From contig NC_088677.1 of the NCBI RefSeq assembly GCF_950023065.1, forward strand, positions 24,573,230 to 24,637,229: DNA of 64,000 nt, written 5' to 3'. Source of the stretch: Planococcus citri (taxonomy: Eukaryota; Arthropoda; Insecta; Hemiptera; Pseudococcidae). This document shows positions 57,404 through 64,000 of this stretch, in pieces. The first letter of the stretch is position 1, and each line of letters starts with the position of its first letter. Under the pieces are notes generated by a model. It made no database searches. It was given only the letters and a program-made list of their open reading frames with translations, and was not told the DNA's origin. The translations under genes and the position numbers were made by a program.

Positions 57404-59385
57404 AAAAATCATTGGACTGTGACTTTAGTTTTACATAAACAATTGGCAGAAAATCTCTTGCAATTAGTATGCCATCTTCCTCTTCCTTGGGTGGAATCAT
57501 TTCAGAAGATAACTTCTCGGACCATGCCAACATACTTTACATACTACCTCAAAAATCATTCTTTTCTGCTCACATTTCTGTATTTCCACTTTTAAAATTC
57601 TACTCTCCTCTCTTCTATGCATGGGAAAATGGAGTAATGTATATTGCCATGCTGAATTTGCCGCACTATTTCAACATATTTCAAAAACATACAATTATAA
57701 TATATATATATTTTTGAAATATGTTGACAATATATTATATTTTTTATTAAAATAGCAATATTTGGGCTTTGGAAATTCCTCATCCCCTCCTGTGCGTAAA
57801 AAATTTCCGGAAAACTTGTTCGGTGTGTGCGAAGAGATGTTATTTGTAGTGTGGCTGTGTTGAGACTACCATTTCTAATAATTTTATTTCACACTCGTAC
57901 TGTGTAAATTCGCCTTCATATTTATAAAAACGAAGATTATGAAAAAAAAACGAAGTATTTTGACGTAATTGAATGAAAAGACCGTAATTTTGAGTTGAAA
58001 GTCACCCACAAAAATTTTTAGCTTTAGAGGTGCCTCTGGTGGAGAGATATGGGTCTTCAGAGAGAGAGAATTTTCGTACAAAATTTGGTATGTTTGCATT
58101 CAGTCAAATGTATTTTAGGAACAATGGTTTAGTCCCATAAGATAATAGCTGTTTAAGATTCTGAGTCAATCTGTGCCGCTCTTGTCAAAATCCAAGACTA
58201 CTTCTAGAGTTCTGCTGAGCAGTTGAAAATTTGCTAGCTACTTATTTTGGAGGAAATTCGTGTTTTGAAAATATTCTTTTCTGGAATATTACGCTTCAAC
58301 CATACCAGACCATAGTGAAAGTATCAGTCCTGAAACTTATTGTGAAATATTTTGGAATACAGCGGGGTGAATTTTTCGCTCACCATCGCTAATTTAAAAA
58401 AATCGAGAAAAATAGCAGAAAAATCATCAAATTTTTGGGAATTTGGGCACTGTATTGTGTTCCAATATTCCGCCAGTTTGAGAAATGATATCAGCCAGAG
58501 TTTTAGGATAATTTGTGCTGGATATTTATTGAGAAGAAAATATTTTCAAAACATGAATTCAGTCAAAAATTTGCGATCTGAAAATTTCAACCTCTGAGTA
58601 GTACCCTGAAAGCGGTTTTGAAATTTGAAGGCAATAGGCAAGAATGACTCAGAATCTCAAGTTTTGTCACTTGGAACTGTGCTGTTTCTCTCAAAACGGG
58701 TTGAGTGAAGACCAGGGCTGTTGAAATCACAGATTTTTCGAAAGTGCCCCTCTTTGCTGACTGATATCTCTTCTTCAGAGCTGAAATTTTTTCTGGGTAA
58801 GTTTCAACTTGAAATGAAGATCTGTAATGAATTTGGTCAGAAACCTTTGATATCGATTTATATATTTTTTTGCAATCCATTAATTTAGATAAATAATTAT
58901 TTCAAATACCAATGTTGAGAATAATTGAGAAATCACAAAAAAAAATTGCTTATTCACTTTTTTAGCGTGGTGTCTATTTTTTGAAAATAAAATATGAGTG
59001 GGCATCGAATTATAGGTTTTCGAACACACTGATTTACATTCTGAAATACATTTGACCTCAAAATCACAATTGATCCTCCCCATGAAGAAGGTTCGGGTTT
59101 AAAATTTCAAAAAACGGAATCAAATTTGTTTTTTAGAAAAAACGAATTTCAGAATTAGAAACAGTCCTCTAAAAACATACAATTCGATAACGATATTTCA
59201 TTTTTTTGATTTGGACTCTACTCGTATGCCTTACATACGATGGGACGTAAATTTGGTTTTGGGGTCATACGGGTTTCAGAATTGAAATAATTCGGTATTA
59301 AATCACAATTTTTGAAATTTTGGACACCAAGGCCCTCGCTTGAGAAACTCAAACTTCGGTTTTGGGCTCAAATGGTTTTTATAAT
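57404..59385 (+). repeat. Duplicated block, copy 2
   Basis: Partner of 49447-51802 and the empty-site reference for its MITE. It differs by a segment of about 270 bp (57480-57750) that includes a perfect 17-bp-stem hairpin (57671-57687 with 57711-57727, arms TCAACATATTTCAAAAA). No gene is seen. Confidence 0.85.
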
Positions 59386-59572
59386 ACATCGGAATAAATA
59401 GGTACAGATTTTAAAAAAAATTGGTAATAACAAAATCTTAAAACCATCAACCAAATGGTGAAAGCAAATGCAAAAACTATTTTGCAATCAGCGATCAGCT
59501 GCAGATGGCTTGATTCGCGTAGCATGTTGCGTATTTTCTCAATGAAACTTTTTTTCAAAATAAAACGCATGT

Positions 59573-60179
59573 GATTTAGCCAGCGAATAGCATGGGTAAA
59601 AAGTAATGTAAAAGTACGTAAAATTTTAGTTGAAAAATAGCTTATAACTCACAGGTATTACAATCTACCGATAAATTATGCTTTGGAAGACATTCCTAAT
59701 TGATAATTTTTTTAAAAAATGAAAAAATCTTGCTCTGGGCTGGGATAGATCCCTTGACCGCGGACTTTCACTGGAATCCGCACTGCTTAACTCACTCGGC
59801 CACTCCTCTGCTTAATATAAGTGGAGTTACCTATTTCTGCATAAATGTTAGTGCCTTGTGGACTTCCAAAAATTTTTAAATTCTTCTTCAAGTCCAAAAG
59901 GAGCAAACATTTTTGCGGAAATAACTCCTTTTACAATAAGCAGCGGAGTGGTCGAGTGAGTCGGGTAATGTGAAATAGACAAAGTCATGTGTCAGGGGAT
60001 AAATTTTTTAAATTTTTTTCATTTTTGGAAAAAAAATTATTCATTTGGAATGTCTTGTAAGTCATAATTAATCAGTAGATCGTATTACCTGGGAGTGTGA
60101 GTTATAAGCTATTTTTCAACTTAGATTTGACATACTTTTACTGTACTTTTATGCATGCTTTTTGCAGGCTAAAATTTTT
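59573..60179. mobile_element. 0.6-kb near-palindrome with tRNA-like A boxes
   Basis: The two halves are diverged reverse complements around about 59877 (TTGAAAAATAGCTTATAACTC at 59631 against GAGTTATAAGCTATTTTTCAA at 60099; GGACTT..AAGTCC at the centre). Each arm holds TGGCCGAGTGAGTTAAG-like sequence (minus near 59805; plus near 59949 as TGGTCGAGTGAGTCGGG), resembling the internal A-box promoter of Ser/Leu tRNAs. The left arm adds a B-box-like GGGATCTATCCC. The anticodon arm is not canonical, so this is not a tRNA gene. Either two head-to-head tRNA-derived SINEs or one foldback element. Confidence 0.7.
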
Positions 60180-60479
60180 GTCAATAGGGTAATATCGATT
60201 GGTACTCTTGTTTTTGGTCTGTTTTATACGGTCTGTCTGACAATCTGGTTCTATCGATGATGGTCTTATGACTAAGGGGACCTTGGATGAGAATTTATAG
60301 GTTGGAAGCTCAATGTCAATGGTTTTATGTAATGTTTATCATCTTGACGTCTGCTTATTGAATTGTTTGATTTGCCTTCAGGAGATTTTGTACCTATGTA
60401 TTTTAATTATGGTTGAGCCTACGTTTGTACATGGTTTTTTGTTTTGCTAATTTTATAGCTTTTGGTTTCACTGGACTTA

Positions 60480-61340
60480 TTGCTTTGGGTGATTTAGGTC
60501 GCAGCTGCCGCCCCTGGGAAGCGCTCTTCAATGTGTTTTGCGAGTTGCACAACTGAGCTAGTGGCCTTGTAGAAGATACTTGCCTGACCACATGTGACTG
60601 TATTCATACAAAAATCCTTGATAATACCATCTACAAGCACAATAATGTGTTAAAGATTACGATCCTGAATGACTCTTGAAATCTGCCTGTACGCACACCT
60701 GAACCATATCTACAGTGAAGACATACTGTTATGTATGGAATAACATAAGAATAACTGATAGGTAACTTATTCTGGACAATTGGACCAACTAGGAGCACAT
60801 TATTGAGAGAAAGTTCATTTTGTTGTAGGCATAGAAACATTAAATACCTACTACTTACTCTGATCTTTCTATTGTGGTATACTGCGTGGTGAGACATCTG
60901 GGCCCGGCTTTAGGGGCTTACAAGGCGACATGTGGCCTAAACTCTCATACTCACAAAAGAACTCTTTATACTCTGATATTACCTTACTTATTTTCAAGAA
61001 GCTCATGATCTCGATTCGTCAAGAGTTACTCCTATATCTTCTCATCGGTTGAGTGTTGTTGCTTCTTTTTGGGTGACATGCTCGTCTAGACCAAGAAAAC
61101 GACTAATACCTACTAATTACCTCTGCTTTTGTAGCTGTCATTGTTAAGTAACCTAGACTCGTATCATTTGTAACTGCGTCATAAGGGCTGGTAACCAACG
61201 AACTTGGATGAGAAGAAAGGAGGATTGGTGCAGATGGTTGCTTCTACATACTTGGGAGTGAAATATCGCACAGATAATCGGCTCCAATGAGAAGATCAAT
61301 AGGCTGGGAGCGATTGAACTCTATAGATTTCTTCAAGCTT
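60480..61340 (-). pseudogene. BEL/Pao retrotransposon pol fragment, copy 2 (broken)
   Basis: On the minus strand, in BEL/Pao order: QPIDLLIGADY (protease/linker region, about 61274-61311), SRFLGLDEHVTQKEA (about 61070), EYESLGHMSPCKPLKPG (about 60930), HHAVYHNRKIRV and LNNVLLVGPIVQNKL (60760-60897, start of the RT), then VTCGQAS and LAKHIEERFPGAA (60500-60590). Pieces lie in different frames with stops between. It ends before the catalytic motif. It shares ancestry with copy 1, so both probably derive from one family. Non-functional. Confidence 0.75.
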
Positions 61341-62196
61341 ATGAGAGGTGTGGATGGTGGTAGATGGGTCGCTTTAAAACGAGTAGCAGAAAGGGAAAGT
61401 TTTCCCCCTTTCTTGTAACGATATTCTTCTTTGTCGTACTCGTATTAAGAATACTAAAAATATTTAGGAAAATGTTCCGATTACTAAATGGCCAACTTTG
61501 TAAAAAGATTTTCTCGAATAAGTATCCTTGTACATAAGTATAATTCTTGCCGGAGGATGCTTGAAAAATTTTATACGTTTTAGGAATTTGAAAAATATAC
61601 TGTTGCGGTATAATAAACGTCGCGTCGTGGGCGGCTTCGCTTTTCAAGTTGGGAATAAAATGTGGCCTTTGAACGAGTATTTTTTAAATTAACTATACAG
61701 AAAGTATATTCTTTTATATTGATGTATTTAGTTCACCTACGCATATATGTGCCTAGATTGCATATAATTGGGATGTGGTGAGTGGGTGGTTTTCTTTTTT
61801 TGAATCGAATTCAAGACAGAAGTATGGAGTTGAGAAATTAAACCGATCTGGAGTAGATGTCACCCTTTTGACTTGATACTTACCTTTTGCGAAATTGATC
61901 CTCAAGTATCGCCGAGACAAAATCAGAAAAATTTAAAATTACTTATTTTTCGAATTTTTCGTCAGCAGCAATCGTTTTATTTTGGAAATATAGGTAACCG
62001 TGGCCGGTTACCGGAAACACACACGCAATGTCTAAAATGTTATCCGGATCGATTTTTGGTGTCAATAGTGTCGAGTTTTAATTCCAAGCTCTTGACTTTT
62101 TGTCCAACTTGAAAATTGAAGGGACTATGAGAATGATTTTTAATTTCGAAAAATCGACTAGTAAAAATGAATTGCGGAAATGAATAGTCTCTACGT
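61341..62196. other. No recognisable gene
   Basis: Mostly single-copy-looking. A minus-strand frame at 61339-61647 and a plus-strand frame at 61873-62112 have no motifs I recognise. No inverted termini. Confidence 0.45.
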
Positions 62197-62380
62197 CGAA
62201 AAATAAACAAATTTTGTATGATAATTTTTTTCTGACTCTAAAATTTAAAAAGTTTTTGGAACTTGAAAATTTTTGATTTGCCAAAAATTTTGTTAAATTG
62301 GCAATTTTTGAGTTCCAAAAACTTTTTAAATTTTAGAACCAGAAAAAAATTATCAAAACAAAATTTGTTCATTTTTTGGC
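62197..62380. repeat. Long imperfect hairpin
   Basis: ACAAATTTTGTATGATAATT and CTAAAATTTAAAAAGTTTTTGG (62207-62270) are mirrored at 62311-62372 (CCAAAAACTTTTTAAATTTTAG, AATTATCAAAACAAAATTTG). The loop region itself pairs (GATTTGCC/GGCAATTTT). Arms are about 70-75 bp. Possibly a small foldback or a hairpin RNA source. Confidence 0.8.
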
Positions 62381-62384
62381 GTGA

Positions 62385-63040
62385 TATTAATTTTAGCAAC
62401 CATTTTTTCCATCGCGATTTTTTGTAATTAATGATCATTCATAGCCCCTTCAATTTACAAGTAAGGCAGAAAGTTATGATAGGTAATTTTGTTCATTATT
62501 CGAAGTACTACCAAGTACCAAACCCCATGGTCAAAATTGGATTTTGGCTCTCAGATTTAGAAATGTATTTTGTCCCTTCAATTTTGAAGATATGCAACAC
62601 CTTCTCATAACCTCTTTTCTGGGTGGTAGGTACCGGGTTGTATCAAAATCTGAAGTATTACCATCCACTCACCGGACACCCTGTATATGCAACGTGGCTA
62701 CTCTATTCTTCGTCAAGAGTAAAGGTACATGCATGCAACATGAACGTTTATTAAAAAGAACAATGAACAGCATTGAAACCGTCACCCACAAAGAAATACT
62801 ATTGCTTATTTTTTGAACAATTCGTGTTTTGAAAATTTTGTTCCTTCAATATTTTGCATTAATTAAGCCAAAACATCGACATAAATATAGTTCCTGAAAC
62901 ATGTAATTTTTTTGGAAACAATGGTGCCAATTTTGTAGTCATTAGATATTAAAAATTTCAAAAAATCGAAAAAATTTCATAAGTTTTCTTTTTTTCTTAA
63001 TTTTTGAAATTGGCAATAATGATCCAAATATTGGTAGCGG
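62385..63040. other. No recognisable gene
   Basis: AT-rich. Short frames (62544-62816, 62942-63193) lack recognisable domains. Confidence 0.45.
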
Positions 63041-63046
63041 AGACTG

Positions 63047-63978
63047 TTGTACCCCGACGATAATGTACCAGGGAACACTTTGCTGGTGTGAAGCGCACAG
63101 CGCTCCTGGCGGCGATTTGACGTAACACACATGTGAAGTAGTATTATGAGTCCCACCATATAAAATTTCATAAAAATTGGTGGCCATCTTCAAGACAAAA
63201 ATTGATAAAATGTATTTTATGCATGTAAAAGTAATTATTTTAATGGTTTTGTTAAACCTACTGACAATAAGAGATTTAAATATTTCAAAATTGTTTCACT
63301 GTTGCAAGTTAGTACATTATACCAGCTACCAATTAGCGTTCTTGGATAAGCTTGAAAACATCAACTTTTTTCAAAATAATTTTTTTTCCAAATTTTCATG
63401 GGGTCTTGTACCTCGGAACAAAGTGACCTAATGTACTACGGAACACCAATTTTTTGCATTTTTTACTACTTTTTTTTAGCTATGCCACGAAGTAAAGCAT
63501 CAAAAAATGTAAATAGGTACACATTGCTTCTGAAAATTTACCACCAGTACAAATTAGTTTCATTTTTTGACTTTTGAACTTTCAAAAATTCAAATTTTAC
63601 CCATTTTTTATGAAAAACTCAAAATTTGATGAAATTGAGATTTAAAAACCTCAAATAGTGTTTTTGAAGTCTAAAAACGATAAGCAATAGTTTTGAATAG
63701 TTAATCAGAAGCTTCCAAAAAAATGTTAGTGAAAAATTTATTGCGTTTCACAGTGCATTATGTGGTGTTCCCTGGTACATTACCCCAATGTACCACGGAA
63801 CGAAAATTTTCAATTTTTTGAATGCAAATTGTGGCCATAGTATGTTATGAATGGAATTTTCTATACACGTAATTTATTCCTTTTTAAACGCTCTTTCACA
63901 TGGGCTAAACAGAAATTACTAAAATTTTGAATTCTCAACGCTGGACGCAAAAAACGAAAAATTGTTCCGTGGTACAAC
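63047..63978. repeat. Dispersed GTACCACGGAAC motif cluster
   Basis: TGTACCNSGGAAC-like 13-mers occur at 63064, 63407, 63432 and 63789 (plus) and at 63767 and 63963 (minus), with a partial one at 63047 (TTGTACCCCG). The sequence between them is AT-rich and non-coding. Resembles the subterminal motif repetition in the transposon at 53407-55648; the other end may lie beyond the window. Confidence 0.6.
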
Positions 63979-64000
63979 ACCTTCCCCTACCATCCCATTC

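Noticed and set aside
59735..59817. Functional Ser/Leu tRNA gene
   Set aside because: A-box-like sequence is present, but the anticodon stem-loop and acceptor pairing are not canonical and a mirrored copy exists.

Overview
This is AT-rich, intron- and repeat-dominated DNA from an animal nuclear genome, most likely an insect. Pointers are a Ty1/copia element primed by the internal half-tRNA-Met site known from Drosophila copia, BEL/Pao remnants, hAT and TA-target DNA transposons, and many TAGGTACCTAC-type words. A scale insect or another hemipteran would fit, but the sequence does not prove it. I see no bacterial genes, rRNA, functional tRNA or CRISPR. Nearly all short open frames are chance frames in repeats.

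Bases 1-20300 are a tandem series of diverged copies of one non-coding unit (about 2.2-3.3 kb without insertions; starts at 1, 5147, 7385, 14363, about 17604, partial at 19807). Because the copies align, each insertion can be mapped against an empty site in a sister copy: two foldback elements (1397-1981, 12646-13252), a 1.26-kb transposon (2087-3343), a 954-bp solo LTR (3779-4732), a 665-bp TA-target MITE (16526-17190), and a 3817-bp rolling-circle (Helentron/HINE-like) candidate (8633-12449). That last element carries about 3.1 kb of a roughly 23-bp A-tract/CGCG minisatellite.

Bases 20830-34900 mix more unique, CpG-richer stretches with dispersed repeat families. The unique parts hold candidate minus-strand gene starts near 21.9 and 27.6-28.0 kb. 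Bases 34916-36546 are a hAT-type element with an internally deleted LTR retrotransposon (tRNA-Lys type primer site) nested inside. From 38.2 to 47.0 kb lies a degenerate array of GATCTCGAGATTTT words. A structurally complete Ty1/copia element (42407-46928, identical 182-bp LTRs, open 1286-codon gag-pol on the minus strand) is inserted into it.

Bases 47041-49446 are CpG-richer unique DNA with a possible promoter. From 49.4 to 62.4 kb there is a duplicated 2-kb block (49447-51802 and 57404-59385, one copy holding a 523-bp MITE), a transposon with mirrored arrays of about 120-bp repeats (53407-55648) inserted into a BEL/Pao pseudogene, a second BEL/Pao pseudogene (60480-61340), and a 0.6-kb near-palindrome with tRNA-like A boxes. 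The last kilobase holds a dispersed GTACCACGGAAC motif that runs towards the window end.

The only clear protein-coding gene is the copia polyprotein. The window is best read as a nested transposon graveyard with a few young insertions, possibly inside a long intron or between genes.
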